A DNA stretch of 64,000 bases from Zygaena filipendulae (GCA_907165275.2 OU015654.1:2311501-2375500); one strand, 5' to 3'; counted from the first letter of the stretch, positions 33,822 through 46,207 are shown. A program made the numbers and translations. The notes: generated by a model not told the origin, from the letters alone.

Positions 33822-33925
33822 TAGCTGATGCCCGCGGTTTCACCTACGAGAATTTCGGACTTAGGTACCTCTGGAACTCTTTGATGTTCCGGAATAAAAA
33901 GTAGCTACCCTAATAGTTCGTAATC
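33822..33925 (-). mobile_element. Helitron-like fragment, minus orientation
   Basis: AGCTGATGCCCGCGGTTTCA begins the complement of a family 3' end. Confidence 0.5.
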
Positions 33926-33934
33926 TGCAGGGCA

Positions 33935-34121
33935 ATTATGTAAGTTTTGTTGTTATCATATGTTATTATATGTATATTTCAGTTTCAATCAGAAAAATGG
34001 CGATTTAGTGATTAATTAATCATGTTTAGACGGCTTCAACTTTTGGAAAATGTTTAATTTGGTTGATTGCTTGATATTGTAGGTGTCAACCGAAAAATCA
34101 TAGAAACAAAAGTTACATAAT
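33935..34121. mobile_element. MITE with ATTATGTAACTTTTG ends, copy 2 (inverted)
   Basis: Inverted relative to 11604-11819; both TIRs are present, and TTAATTAATCATGTTTAGAC is shared. It abuts a Helitron fragment. Confidence 0.7.
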
Positions 34122-35099
34122 AACCTATCTGAGCTAAATTGATGATATTACCTAGCTAACTTTTTGATTTTAAGCCTGTTATAAATAACTTATATTATTA
34201 CTGAATATAAAAATAGATGTTTTAAAAAATCATATGTCTTTGTTATAGGAATTGGTTTAGGTTCCGCAAAAGATACACGCTTTTTTGAATCTTTGCTAAA
34301 ATTTTATTACCCTACTCACTACTTTAATTAGTTAAAAAATTAAATACAAAAATTACCTAATGCTAGACTGCAAACAAGTGTATGTAGAGAAGCAAAATAT
34401 CGATCTCTACATATTCGATTCAAAAGCAAATGTTATTTAAGCGGTGGTTTAAGTATTAATAATAAGTGCTTTCTCGGTGAGCAGACTATCCCGTCAGCAT
34501 ATTGACTCGTTAGTACGATAGCTGTAGTGGGGAATGCAGTAGAATGTGTATGCATGCTAATGTACCAATATAAAGGACATGGGTAGGTACAGTGCACATT
34601 GTAGTCGCGCGATTTTTGTGTTTTTCAGAAGGCGTGAGTGTGTGTGTGCCAGACGTGTTACAATGAGGCATTGTTGAGACGAATCTACTTTTTCTTTTTT
34701 TTTTGTTTATCAGCAACTTTAGTGATTACAGTGCCAACGACTGTACACAACTTGGTAGACCAAGTGGTGCGAGTGATTAGCAGTCGGTATGTTTTTCAGA
34801 AGTTTCCTTGTGTATTGCTAACGAGAGAAGAGAGCAAAAGGAAATACCTAATGTTATCCACTGAATTTGTTTATTCATATACCTAACTTTAAATTTCAAA
34901 TTATCATAGCTCTTGTTTCCGTAATCAGACTACGATAAAATGAAGCCATTTTTGTAGATTAGACTATAAGAGAGGTAAGTAGTTGAGAATACTCTGGTTT
35001 GTAGCTTTTGTGTGATGCGCATACAAATAATTCGACAGTCAGATAAAAGAGTTTTTAATAGCGACAACTTTCTTTTATACCGTCTCCTATTACAATGTC
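34122..35099. other. Unassigned interval
   Basis: AT-rich, no gene recognised; short ORFs near 34510-34886 on both strands lack motifs. Confidence 0.3.
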
Positions 35100-35293
35100 A
35101 ACGGGGTATTATTATAAAGAAGAAAAACTTGTATATTTGTAACGAAAAAACTCAAAAACTACTTGACCGATTTCAAACATTCTGTAATCATTAGAAAGTT
35201 ACATTATCCTTGAGTAACCTAGACTATATTGTAACCTGAAATTTCCGCGGGAACTCCGGAATTACCGTGGGTGAAACCGCGAGGAACAGCTAG
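35100..35293 (+). mobile_element. Helitron-like element
   Basis: AAAAACTACTTGACCGATTT, CCGCGGGAACTCCGGAATTA and an end in CAGCTAG followed by T; the left edge is approximate. Confidence 0.65.
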
Positions 35294-38056
35294 TATTATA
35301 CAAAATTTTAATAAATGAACGGATATTATCATTCATGAGAATTCTACAAGCGTGGGTGGCTTTTTTTCTGTAGCCACACAGAACTCCGTTTTAGGATAGA
35401 AAAAGAAAATTGGCAACATTTGTTATTTATAAAACACATTGCGTATTTATGTAAGCAATTGGAGGCAACGCCGTTTGTTTCTTTAGGTCGTAATCAGGAG
35501 CAGCAATATCGCAGCAACTGCGAACCGAATAAAATATTTAACGGCGACAGCGTAGCATTGAAACCGTCTGAAAAGTTATGAAAATTTCAAACATCTTCAG
35601 GAAATTACGGTGCGTGTACGCGAGTCTGCGTACGCTTTAACGTAATATCGCTTAAGCTCGTTAAGATTTTAATAACTAGACGAAGTATATTTTTATTACT
35701 GTTTTATACATTTTCTTCTGCGTTCAACAAAGATAGATAAATTTTTATGATTCACATATTTCATGAGAACTCTAATGAATTTCAGACGGTTTAGACTTTA
35801 ATTCAAATATATATGAAGGTACTTAGGTACCTACCTACATAATATATACCCTTTTTACCTACAATTTATTTTTATTAAATATGGCGAACTTTAATAAAAT
35901 ATTGAACCTGAAATGCACCAGCGAAGCAATAGAATGCATTAATGAAACTTTCAGGCAATAGTTTGGAGTAACTATCCAATAGGAGCGAGCTCGCACCCCG
36001 GCCCCGCCACCCCAAGCCTTCTCCCTCCCCACCCGGCGTCTTCCTTCATACCTATACGACCGAGCTCGCAAATTAAAAATAAACAGCCGTCGTTAGATAC
36101 AGTTCCGAATTTATTTTTTGCTGAATTAAAAACAAAATAGATAATGAGAGTGTTCCATTTACGTTAAAATATTTCACTTTTGACGATTTGGCGCGAAAAC
36201 CTCAGCAGTTTCGTGTAACGTAGAGGAAAAAAAAACAATAATAAAGTCTTGCCGTATTGATCGCAGCGGCGCGCATGCGTGAAACAACGAAATTTGCAAT
36301 TACAAAACGCGCTGTGCAAATTTCGCCAGAGTTCATAATTCGAATGCAGCCTCTAGCGTCGAGTTTTCCATTTTCGCGCAGGATGACGAAAAGGGACGGT
36401 TGCAATGGATAATAAATTTGAATTAGGTGCGCCATTTTCGAACATTTTCGCTGTTATTTCGCGGAAACACAGGTCAGTGTAGTTTTAATAGAAAATAAAT
36501 ATCAATAAAGAAAGTTCGCGAGATATATGACGGTGGCTGTTTTTGTTATTCGCTTATGACCTCTCATCTTGCTAATGGTCCGAAACGGTTTGTTTGTTCT
36601 TTTGCCGAGATACATTTTCTTTGATGGACTTTATTTATTTTGTCATTACCTACTTTAGCAGGAACCTCGTCTCGACTATGATTATTTTATGTAAAAGAGA
36701 TATTTTCCATTAGCATATCAGAGAGAATTTTAATGACTACTTACAGAATTTTGTATAATTTTTGTAAACATTAATGAAATTATAATATCTATGTACTTAT
36801 ACTGGTTATATAGGTAGAAAGGAGGAATAATATTATCGGACATAAAATTTTCAATAAGTTGATTGTTACAATCATGAGCAACCTATTAATCCCGGCTAGG
36901 CCGTTCGTCATCATATTTGATACTCCTACAAAACCTAACATATTATTATAGGTAGGTACCACAGTCTAGCCTTTAGGAAATGCACTGCAAGTGCAGAGGG
37001 GGTTAAGGGGGAGGTTGCATGGTGGTAGAGGGGGTGTACTAGTCTCGTTTCCACGGCAACCGCAAGATGGCGCTCGCGAAATTAGTACGTCTGCAGGCGG
37101 GCTTTATGCGCTCCGTCTTCATTATGTTAGATTTCAATTAATTTCCGTATTTGAACATAACAAAATTCTAATTTTGTTTATTTCTAAAGAAGAAATTAGG
37201 ACATTACGTAGGTAATTTTTCTATGCTTTATATTGGGATTGCAAAAATTGTCACAAGACTTTTTATAATTGCCAACGAAATTCGTGATTTGAATATACAT
37301 ATACATATTTTCTTTATTCAAATCTCTGAGTGTCGAAATTATAGAGCGAGTATGAGAGTATGTGACAATAAGGGTCTTCCGAGTAGAACGTTAGGGAGGT
37401 ACGTACGTATAGAGGACGTCCTCAAAAAGCAAACATAAAGCTGTAGGAACTAGAAGGCCATTTGCCATTTGCCAATCGTGGCAAATGGAGGACCATTGTT
37501 TCTGCCTAACCCTCCGGAAAACAGGTGTGTATGTAATACTGTATGTAGATACTTATATAAATTCCTGTCAATACTTTGCAGACGGAAAACACAAAATCAT
37601 TAATTTGAACTTTGATGGTTATTTTTATTATTATTAGATTTATCCTATTTTATTTAGGTCTATCAAAACTTGTATTTTTAAATAAAGAAAAAACAAAAAA
37701 TAACTTTTTTTTACTGTAGCTTAAGTTCTTGAGGTTTTTGACAGTCTGCACTTCAGTACGTTTAGCAATAGTAGGTACCTTTGTAATCAGAATTATTTAT
37801 CCATTCTACTTAATTCTCACCCAGTTCATGGTCCTGTGAAGGGCCACGGCCAAGTGTTTCCTCTCCGAAACTTCGACTATTTTGCGTAGAAACGAGCGCG
37901 CTTTGAGAGAAGTTTCGAAAAGTTGACGTTTATTTCACAATACGTTCAGACTTCGGAGAGGAACGATATATAATACCCAGGTTTATAGTGAATGCTTTGT
38001 AAGTGCATATATGTATAGTCAGGCTCAGAGATAATGGACTCTTTGTATTTGTCTAA
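35294..38056. other. Gene-poor interval with GC-richer, possibly regulatory blocks
   Basis: Blocks at 35965-36065, 36180-36450 and 36980-37110 are GC-richer than their surroundings and carry no convincing ORF. The last holds an X-box-like word at 37047-37060 next to AGATGGCGCT. Confidence 0.35.
37047..37074 (+). promoter_or_regulatory. X-box-like (RFX) word beside an AGATGGCGCT word
   Basis: GTTTCCACGGCAAC resembles the RFX X-box (GTTNCC, short gap, GGCAAC). Four bases on, AAGATGGCGCTC resembles insect CTCF/Pho-type cores. Function is inference. Confidence 0.3.
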
Positions 38057-38293
38057 CCGCCGCACTCAGAGTCGACTTTAATGATTACTTAGTTAAGTAT
38101 AGATTTTTAAAACAAAACTGCCGCAACCAGAGACGTTCAGTAAATTAATGTTAATTGGCATTTAATAAGATGTAACTTAATTAGTTAAATGCCAATTAAC
38201 ATTAATTTATTAAACTTGTCTGATTGCGGCAGTTTTGTTTTAAAAATCTACATTTAACTAAGTAATCATTAAAGTCGACTCTGAGTGCGGCGG
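38057..38293. mobile_element. Foldback element with ~110 bp arms
   Basis: CCGCCGCACTCAGAGTCGAC at the left end is matched by its complement at the right; the arms continue nearly perfectly to GTTAATTGGCATTTA, leaving a loop of about 20 bp. The dinucleotide TA follows the right end and AA precedes the left, suggesting a TA target. A half copy lies at 56300-56407. Confidence 0.85.
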
Positions 38294-38408
38294 TATGTGT
38301 GTCCGGTTAATTTTTCCTCTATACCTACGCAACGGATTTTCAAGCGATTTCGCTATGAAAACAGAATATCTTCGAAGTTCACACGGGTGTAGACGCGGGG
38401 CGCAGCTA
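38294..38408 (+). mobile_element. Helitron-like 3' part
   Basis: Ends GACGCGGGGCGCAGCTAG followed by T. It directly follows the foldback element, which may have inserted into it. Confidence 0.55.
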
Positions 38409-40360
38409 GTATACCTATTATCATAAATGCATTGCACTCGCATACTGTGATAAGAAGGTATACCAGGCCTAATTTGACATTTATATTGAAATAAATTATT
38501 TGAAATGTAGTAAAATAATTCGAGGCAGGAATAATTCGAGAATTACATTTAATTACATACATATTGTAAGTTTTTCAATGTGTTTTTATCTACTAAGTAT
38601 AGGTACTTATACAATTATACACATTCTGTATATTAAATATCTTTCGCCGTTTTCTTAGGTTATAATCAGATAACACAAAAAAATACATAATATTGATTTT
38701 ATTATGGTCATTCGAATTTTTTTTCATAAATACCTACTGTATAATGATTCTACCTCGCTGTCACAGATAATATAATACTATAATCGCTGTCTTATTCGCA
38801 ATAAGTATACCGTAGGCACTAACCTATACTTATTTTTTTTAAATTTAAAACATAGATTCCACCCAATGAATACTTAACAAAACATATGGTAAGTGTATTT
38901 TTTTTTTATTAAACATAGTAAAAAAAGGGAATAAATTTGGATTTAACTTTTAAATATCGTTTACAGAATTTATTCTGAAGATTTAATAAAAATATACCTA
39001 ATAGACTCCTATTAATAGTACCCGAAGGAATGAATCTACAATAGAAATTGACGCGAATGAAATCGCTGGTAACAGCTTCTTAGAGGTAAAGTTGTGATTT
39101 CAAAGCCATTTGTTTTCATGTTATGTTGTGACCCATTTTCCGACTCCCAGAGGATAAATTTAACCTATGACCTTGTCAACAAATACAACAAAACTTTCCC
39201 GTTCGATTACACATAAAATTACGATGCCAAACATACTCGATCCGCTTTTAACTGAACCAACCGCAGGTGGCTGCGGCGGGAGGCCGCGAGCTATTCGCGG
39301 AGTCTCCGCCATGCTATTATTCCACCTTTATCAATTTAACACCGTCCAATGCTCGTTAAAACAGAGTAACAGCATTAAAAACTTTACAGACGCGTTAATG
39401 GCGAGCGTCCAAAGCGACCGACTAGCTATATCTGACGGGTCAAAGTCCTTGGTTAATCTCGGTGAATGGGGAGTGTTGGCGACCGTGAACCGCTACCTCC
39501 CGTCACCGGTTACTCTTTATTCCTATATTCGGGTATTTTGCGCGGAAAGCGAGAGTGACCTGGTTTTTGTTCGTTTTCATTTGATTTTAAACGGGCCCGA
39601 TCCCGATGGAGTTGTTTACGACGTGGGTAAAGTGAGGCGACCCTGAATTGTAGGTGCCTACTTAGCGAGACTTAATGAAGCCGCGTGGGCTGGCGGTTTG
39701 TGACCAATTAGGCTAGGTACGGGATGTGTGATGTATATGTTTAATCACACAATTCACTTTCCATACATACGCTCGTATGTGTTTATGGCTTTACATTTTT
39801 CTTTAAACTTTTTGATCAAACAGGTAGGTATCTCCTGCACCAGCTGTAGTGCAATTTATTCATACCCAATTATATAAAATCGAAGTTTAGGGGCAGTAAA
39901 CTTTTATATTAATAGGTACCTAGGTATCTGTTTTTCTTTCACTGCAATGCACTCACCTATACTAGGTAGGTACCAACTTTATCCGCTCTGTATTATATTC
40001 GATTTTACGAATAATAATATTTTGAAATCTTATTAATTTTATTATCATAAGCAACAGACACTTTTTATTATCGGTGAAACCAATGTTTCTTTTTTTTTTA
40101 TAAAACAGTTCTTTTATTTCCTACAAAACACAATTATTATATTCGTCAAATAGTTTATTTATCGGTAGTAAACGATTTCCAATCTCCCACGTAGATGATG
40201 GTACCTACCTACCTGTAGATTTTGAACCAAACGTGTTAATGAAATTAATTTTAGTAGTAAATTAGTTACCAGAAACATGATACAGGGCACACGTGACATG
40301 AAAGGTAGGACAGAAAAACAAAACGAAAGTAAAAGGTAAGACATAAAGGGGAATACTTAC
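38409..40360. other. Interval with a GC-richer block and a 159-codon ORF
   Basis: The plus-strand frame 39167-39646 is open for 159 codons through a GC-richer block (39218-39650). The translation has no known domain, and no TATA, good splice site or poly(A) signal frames it. A conserved regulatory block is as likely as a gene. Confidence 0.35.
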
Positions 40361-40447
40361 GGGAGTGCCCGAGGAGCGCCCTCTGCCGCGGCCGCGTCGA
40401 GACTCGCTCTTGACAGTCTGCAGTGTCCCGTCAGGCCCCAAAATAAG
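40361..40447 (-). CDS. Internal exon of an unknown host gene (29 codons)
   Basis: On the minus strand an acceptor (TGTGTTGTTATAG) precedes 40447 and a near-consensus donor (GTAAGTATTC) follows 40361. The 87 nt between them are GC-rich in an AT-rich setting. In phase 0 they read 29 codons beginning LILGPDGTLQTVKSE and continuing into an Arg/Gly stretch (RRGRGRGR) like an AT-hook. A second frame is also open, so phase is likely but not certain. Its multiple-of-three length allows skipping without a frameshift. This is the best-supported host exon in the window and implies that much of the DNA on both sides is intron of a minus-strand gene. The gene was not recognised. Confidence 0.6.
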
Positions 40448-41969
40448 CTATAACAACACAGACACACCACATACTTAACATAAAGCGAAAATAAATGTAA
40501 GTAAAATAAAATAAGTATAAAAAGAAATGGTTAACACAAAAGGGGAGAAATGAATAAGACAAACATGCAATGGACAAGGGTTAGATGGTGACGGATTAGT
40601 AATTATTAGTTTGCGAAGTTAAATTAATAATGATAAGAACTGTACAGACGTTGTTTTTGGAACCTTTCCATAATTTCATATTTGAACAGCGCCATCTATG
40701 TATGAAGTACGATTTTATGTTTTACTTCAGCTACGAGATTTTTACCCTGTTGAAAAATTCGTCGTAGTTCTGCTATTGACTACTAGGTGGTACGCGTTTT
40801 ATGTTTAAGTAGATGGCGTTAGCAGTTACGAAATATTCGTACAAAATCGTAAAGAAAAACCACTTTTTTGCTAGAGTCAGACAATTAAACACTAAAAAAG
40901 TCTCTATTTACAACAATGCTTTGCGTAATTCTCAATAGAATTCATACATTTCGCACCCATTTATGCGTAATTTTGAACAGAAAAAACATTAAGATTGCAT
41001 TGAAATACTTTATCATACAAATCATTATGCCGCTCCATAGAAAATTAAAACATCAAAAAATAAGCTACGGCAAAATATTCATAAGTAAGTTGCATGTACC
41101 TATTCAAGTTTTGGTAACTATTCTTAAGTTATCTGTTTTTGGTCAAGTATTCATTCTAGATACATTGTTTTGTATGAACGCAACACATGTAGGTATAAAA
41201 TATAAACAACTGAATATAGATTACGTTGTAGAGCAAGCACATGGCACCGCATCACACCTGGCGTTTAGTTCGTTGTGTGTTAGAGCGCGCACGACATTTG
41301 TTCCCTCACCGTCCTGCTCAGGCACCTCGCTGTCTCTCTCTAGCCTCGTCTATTCTTATTCAAATCGCGGGCATTTTAATTATCTTTTTGAACAGGTCGG
41401 ACACAATCATTATTCGTCTGCTTGTGTGATGTTAATTTAATAAGATGTACAAACAAAGTCTATAAAGTCGGTTAGATTAGAAGCAGCTGCTGCCGTTACT
41501 CGACTAAGATAAATAAGTTCACTAGTAGGTAGGTACACAAAAAATTAAATATGAGCGATGTAAAAGTTTTGTTGAATATTCCAGTATGTAGCAATCGAAA
41601 TATGGAATCTATCCAAAGTTATAAACTTTTTCTAGGGTGATAGCCGAAAGCACAAAATTTCTCCAAGTGGAGTAAGAGATTGAAAGAGACTAACAATTAT
41701 AGTATAATGTCTTAGAGTTTACCAATTTATTTTGAAACCTATCGCAACCACAACACTTGTCTTGTTTACTATTTTTTGAGAAAGGAACTTGAACTGAAAT
41801 TTATTACATTTTGACTTCTTATATTACGGTATACCTAGTCAAAAAATGTTGAAATATTTTGACAGTTAGGTTAGGTTAGGTCTTGCGATAAAGTAGGTAC
41901 TACATTGTGTACCAAAGGAAAAGAGTTGGACATTTCCAACTTTTTTCTCCGTGGTGCACATACCTACTA
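40448..41969. other. Interval without a supported gene
   Basis: A 174-codon plus-strand ORF (40916-41440) has low-complexity AT-driven content and a local duplication of its first 13 codons; no domain is seen. GCGCCATCTA at 40688 and TAGATGGCG at 40811-40819 face each other but do not define a clean element. Confidence 0.35.
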
Positions 41970-42090
41970 TTTTTTCTCTCGCCGGGTCGAAAGTTTAATC
42001 TTTCGTCCCCCTGACCGAAGAGAAAAAGTGTCGTTTTTCTCCCGGATCGTGGGATGAAAGTGCGAATTTTCGGCCCGGCGAGAGAAAAAA
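41970..42090. mobile_element. Short foldback element with CTCTCGCCGGG ends
   Basis: TTTTTTCTCTCGCCGGGTCG at the left pairs with its complement at the right with one mismatch; inner arms pair less well. 121 bp. Confidence 0.7.
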
Positions 42091-43039
42091 GCTTATCTAT
42101 ATTCAATACCGACGTTACTTTAAGTAGTTAGTGAAGGTACCTATTTATAAGTATATTTTAAACTATTTCAAAGTTGACACGGGTCATAAAATTGACTTTC
42201 GCATCGAACGTTTAACGTTTTGGCGCATCACACTGTTTGTCCGCCACCGCCGCGCCGGTAGTAAAGCGCGGGTGTGTTGTATTGTAGGAGCGGTTAATGA
42301 AGTCGACTGAGTAGCGGAGGCAAGGATGCGTAGGTTTGAGCCGAACTTGGGGTAGGTCGGGGCCGTCACGCTACTTCCACTCGATTGGCTCATTGATGTC
42401 TTAAACAAAACTGTCACTTTACATATAACTCGTGAGAAAAGCTCTACCAAATAGTATATTATCGCAAGCCGTTCCGCCCGCATGACTTTTGAAACTCCCT
42501 CGCGAACTCTCCCATTAATTATTATAAACTTTTAGTACATATGAACACGAAACTAACCCATTTTGAGGTAAGTTCAAAGTTTGTGATAGTAAAAAAAAGA
42601 TTAAAGAACTAAGTAGCTAATCATACGTAGTACTTTGTTGAGACGAGAACACAACTTTATTTCTTAATCATCAACGTCTTATAAATGAAAATGGAAGAGG
42701 CTTTTTTTGCCAGTAAATGCATATTTTGTTCACATATAAACCGGGCAGCTGTTAATATATTGATAAATTTGAAAGTTCTCCTTCTGAATCACTTACGTGA
42801 GTTCATGAAAACTTTTTGAAAACATCCAGCACTATTTGTGAAGAATCGAATAAAGCAATAAATAAGTTTTAGTCACTAGAGCGACGCCCCTGGGACTTGC
42901 TCCTGATGAGTATCGTACATCAAACGCCAGTGGTTGGGGAGAAAAAATAAACTATAGTAGGGGTCAGCGAGATGAATCGTCTGTTTTATACGATGCGATT
43001 TACGAATTTACCAAACATTACTCTAACATTAACGAAATT
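42091..43039. other. Unassigned interval with a GC-richer patch
   Basis: 42220-42400 is GC-richer; a minus-strand ORF of 99 codons there shows no motif. Confidence 0.3.
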
Positions 43040-43205
43040 TTCAATCATGTACCTGCAGTTATTTTATTACGTATGAGTGCGTATTTATATATCTATGTAT
43101 GTAACGTATTAATTAATATTTATTTTTATTATAGTTGCGTATGCTGTTGTATGTGTTGTGTCTCTATTTCCAAATAAATGCCTTTTCTTTCTTTCTTTCT
43201 TTCTT
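43040..43205 (+). mobile_element. Possible non-LTR retrotransposon 3' tail with TTTC repeat
   Basis: GTGTTGTGTCTCTATTTCC, then AAATAAATGCC and a TTTC run, a layout typical of a retrotransposon 3' UTR ending in a short tandem repeat. Confidence 0.45.
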
Positions 43206-43320
43206 TATAATATATTGTATGTAATCGCGTTATGTATTTTATACTAGTTGCATTTTCCTATCCAATATATTATGTAAACACCTATCTAATTTTCTCTCTC
43301 TTATGAATCTGTCCACTCTA

Positions 43321-43455
43321 AGGTTGCCGGGGAGAGATCGCTTTAAGCGATAAGGCCGCCTTTTGTATACCTTTAGCTAAATGTAAGAAAATTTGTAAAA
43401 ACTTTTTTTTTCAGTTTGGTGTGCAATAAAGAATTATATATCTATCTATCTATCT
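43321..43455 (+). mobile_element. Non-LTR retrotransposon 3' tail ending in TATC repeats
   Basis: AAGGTTGCC, AGAGATCGCTTTAAGCGATA, AGGCCGCCTTTTGTATACC, then GTGTGCAATAAAGAATTATA and a TATC run. This is a common lepidopteran 3' end; related tails lie at 52476 and 57313. Confidence 0.65.
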
Positions 43456-43835
43456 TTGACCTACATATATACTATGTTTACTAGTATAGTATTATATTTG
43501 TGCTATGTTATTATTTAAATTATTTATGGAATGGAATTCTTCACCCATTGAATGGTTAGTGTTTAGTGCAAACTGAATATGAAATCTAATAAAATATTAA
43601 TACATAATTTATTATGTTCAGCAACCATGACATATAATAAATTAAGAACATGATTACATTCCTACATAACGAAAATGGCCCTGACATGATGGATCGTAAT
43701 AGCAGTTATTTAAAATCGGTTAAACAGGCAGGTGCAAGCGTTACGTATCGTTCAAGATAATAAAGGTACAAGATAATCTCGAACGTTAATCTGTTTTTGT
43801 AAAAATAACGAGGTTAATTGGCCAAATGTACTTAC

Positions 43836-43866
43836 GTCTGTCTTTTGTTTCGTTTCGAACCGCCAT
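43836..43866 (-). CDS. Candidate first coding exon on the minus strand (weak)
   Basis: An ATG at 43864-43866 in good context (AACATGG) opens ten codons (MAVRNETKDR plus one base) that run into a strong GTAAGT donor at 43835. Upstream on the same strand lies a GC-richer leader with GCGCCATCTG-like text. No partner exon has been identified, so it may be chance. Confidence 0.25.
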
Positions 43867-44174
43867 GTTTCGCGAGCCGTTAGTAATGTATTTAGTGTCG
43901 CTACTCGGTAACAGATGGCGTGCTGTAAAATTGGATGTATTTATTTTTAGCAGCATACCTAAGTACTTATTATTTTGTAATTACACACTATGTACAACAA
44001 ATTATCGTTAGTTTTCATACAATTTAATATTGTATGAAATAATTTAGTATTTAATTTCCGATTTTATATTGCAAATAAAAAAAATAGGTAAGTAGTTCAT
44101 CTTTCATGTCGCAAAAGTTTACGGTAGTGAATACTATAACATTTGCAGTTGTAAAGCGGAAAGATCTTAATAAA

Positions 44175-44380
44175 TCTATACTAATATTATAAAGAGGAAA
44201 GATTTGAGTTTTTGCTTGTTTGTTTGTTACGATTTAACTCAAAAACTACTGGACCGATTTCAAAAATTCTTTGACCTTTAGAAAGCTACATTATCCCTAA
44301 GTAACATAGTCTATATTATAATCCGGAATTCTCGCGGGAACTACGAAATTATGGCGGGTGAAACCGCGCGGGACAGCTAG
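44175..44380 (+). mobile_element. Near full-length Helitron-like element
   Basis: TCTATACTAATATTATAAAG start, GGACCGATTTCAAAAATTC middle, GGCGGGTGAAACCGCGCGGG hairpin and CAGCTAG end; 206 bp. Confidence 0.75.
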
Positions 44381-44420
44381 AAAAAAATAAATAAAAATAG
44401 TATGTAATTTTTACGAAGTG

Positions 44421-44872
44421 ACTAGTCGTCCACTAAGCGGATTATTATCAGTCGTCCAAGGTCCACTAAATTACATAAATTCACAAAAGAGGTTGTCAAT
44501 ATATCACCGTAAAATTGTAAATACCGCTAGATTGTAATCTATCCCGCGAGATTGTAAACTTTCAAAAGATTGTGAACCAAATAAGTATGCTTATAATTTA
44601 CGGCTTTTAACGCGTTATTTTTCGGTAGATTTATAATAATTTGTGGTTAGTTTAGGTTTGAACTGCTAACCAAGTCGCGGGAGCCGAGCGAGCGGAGCGA
44701 GTTCACGATCTTTTCACAATTTACAATCTAGTGAGATAGATTATAATGTAACGATATTTACAATAATTTTTAGACAAAAATGGTATATCATATAAAAAGG
44801 TTTTTCAATCGGCGTGCAAATCGCGACGATTATTATTCGTCCGTTTAGTGGACTACTAGCTACACCCTAATT
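44421..44872. mobile_element. Nested inverted-repeat element
   Basis: Outer arms: TCGTCCACTAAGCGGATTAT at the left and AGTCCACTAAACGGACGAAT (complement) at the right. Inner arms from about 44513 and to about 44780 share ATTGTAAATA, TATAATCTATC or TGTAATCTATC, AGATTGTAAA and GATCGTGAAC. Two palindromic layers in 450 bp suggest one element inserted in another or a duplicated-end element. Confidence 0.65.
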
Positions 44873-45319
44873 TTAATCCCGAGAAAAATTCAAAACCGCT
44901 ATCATCAGCTAAAAAAAAACCGTCTTGAAATCAACCTAAATTATCACTCAACATTTTCAAGCATCGGTCGCGTCTTTATGAAATAGATTTTCTATAAATT
45001 ATTTGTGAATTCAGTAAGCGGAATTTTCGCTCAGAAAACCGAATATTCCATCGCGTCAGATATCGCGAGTGTGTCAATTGTCGTCTGCCGCCATTCAGCA
45101 GTTAGGATTGGGTGTTGTGTGCGAAATGCGATTTGTGGCGACGCGACGCCGATGTCGGCGGCACGCTCAAACGACGCCCACCGACCCAGAAATTGACGTA
45201 GCATTTTATAATATACGTTTAGTTCAGTTGTCGTGCCAAAGAGGTAAGATAGAGCTAATATTGTTGGGTTAAGGTTGTGGGCAGGGATTCTTAGACCTCC
45301 AACCAGGTCGTATTTTAAA
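44873..45319. other. Unassigned interval
   Basis: A CG-rich patch at 45040-45190 has two overlapping short ORFs without motifs. Confidence 0.3.
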
Positions 45320-45488
45320 CTAACTGTCCCCCGCAGTTCACCCGCGGTAATTTCGGAGTTCCCGCAGGAATTCCAGGATAAACTATACGTATAAATCTTC
45401 CTCAGGAGTCACTTTATCTATTGGAGAAAACCGCATGAAAATCCGTTCAGCAGTCTTTGAGTTTATCGCGAACAGACAGACAGAGAGC
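45320..45488 (-). mobile_element. Helitron-like element, minus orientation
   Basis: CTAACTGTCCCCCGCAGTTC start (complement of a 3' end), TTTCGGAGTTCCCGCAGGAA, and an end with ACAGACAGACAGAG. Confidence 0.6.
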
Positions 45489-46207
45489 AAAAAAAAAATT
45501 ATGCAAAATATCATAAAGGGTGGCATGAACCAAAGATACATAACCTAATAGCCATTATCGTTTGAGTCCGTTCGAAATTCCTTAAGGAAGTTTGTGTATT
45601 GGTATGTTATTATGTATTATACTCCTTAGGAAACATTTTGTTCCAGGATGAAAAATAGTTTCATACCCGTTAAAGAATTTCAGAATCGGTTCAATAGTTT
45701 CAGAGATTACCCCCTGCAAATAAATAAGAATAAAAATAGATGAAAAAAATTACATTGCAAAGTCAACTCTGGTGCTCAGCCGGAACAGTTGAACAGCAAA
45801 TTAAAAATTCGTCGTAGCTCTTGTGTATTACCTAATTGTTGGAAGATAATTTTCTAATTAATTTGTGTCAATTTTGTTTTTGTGTGTTGTTTCTAGCTAA
45901 TTTGAGTCGAGCCGAATATTTTTGTTCAATTTCAGTCCTGCGATATTCATTAAGTCAATTTATTGTTATCATAACAGAGACTTATGATTCTTCAAGATTA
46001 GTAGGTATTATTACTCGTAATTTTCAAATTTATCTTTTCAGCGAATGAATTTTGACAGAAACAAAGATAAACAATAATTATTGTACCTACAAGAGAATAA
46101 GGATTAGGTGAAACTGAGAATTCCTGGCGTTTTTACAATTTTTGTTTTTTCGGGAAATTTGAATGGGTCTTGAATAAAAAGAATAATTGTACGAAGTTAC
46201 TGAGAAG

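Noticed and set aside
40686..40823. Possible element bounded by GCGCCATCTA and TAGATGGCG
   Set aside because: The pairing stops after about nine bases and no target duplication is seen; such words recur singly elsewhere in the window.
40916..41440. 174-codon plus-strand ORF
   Set aside because: AT-driven composition, no domain, a small internal duplication at its start and no promoter or splice context; most likely chance.
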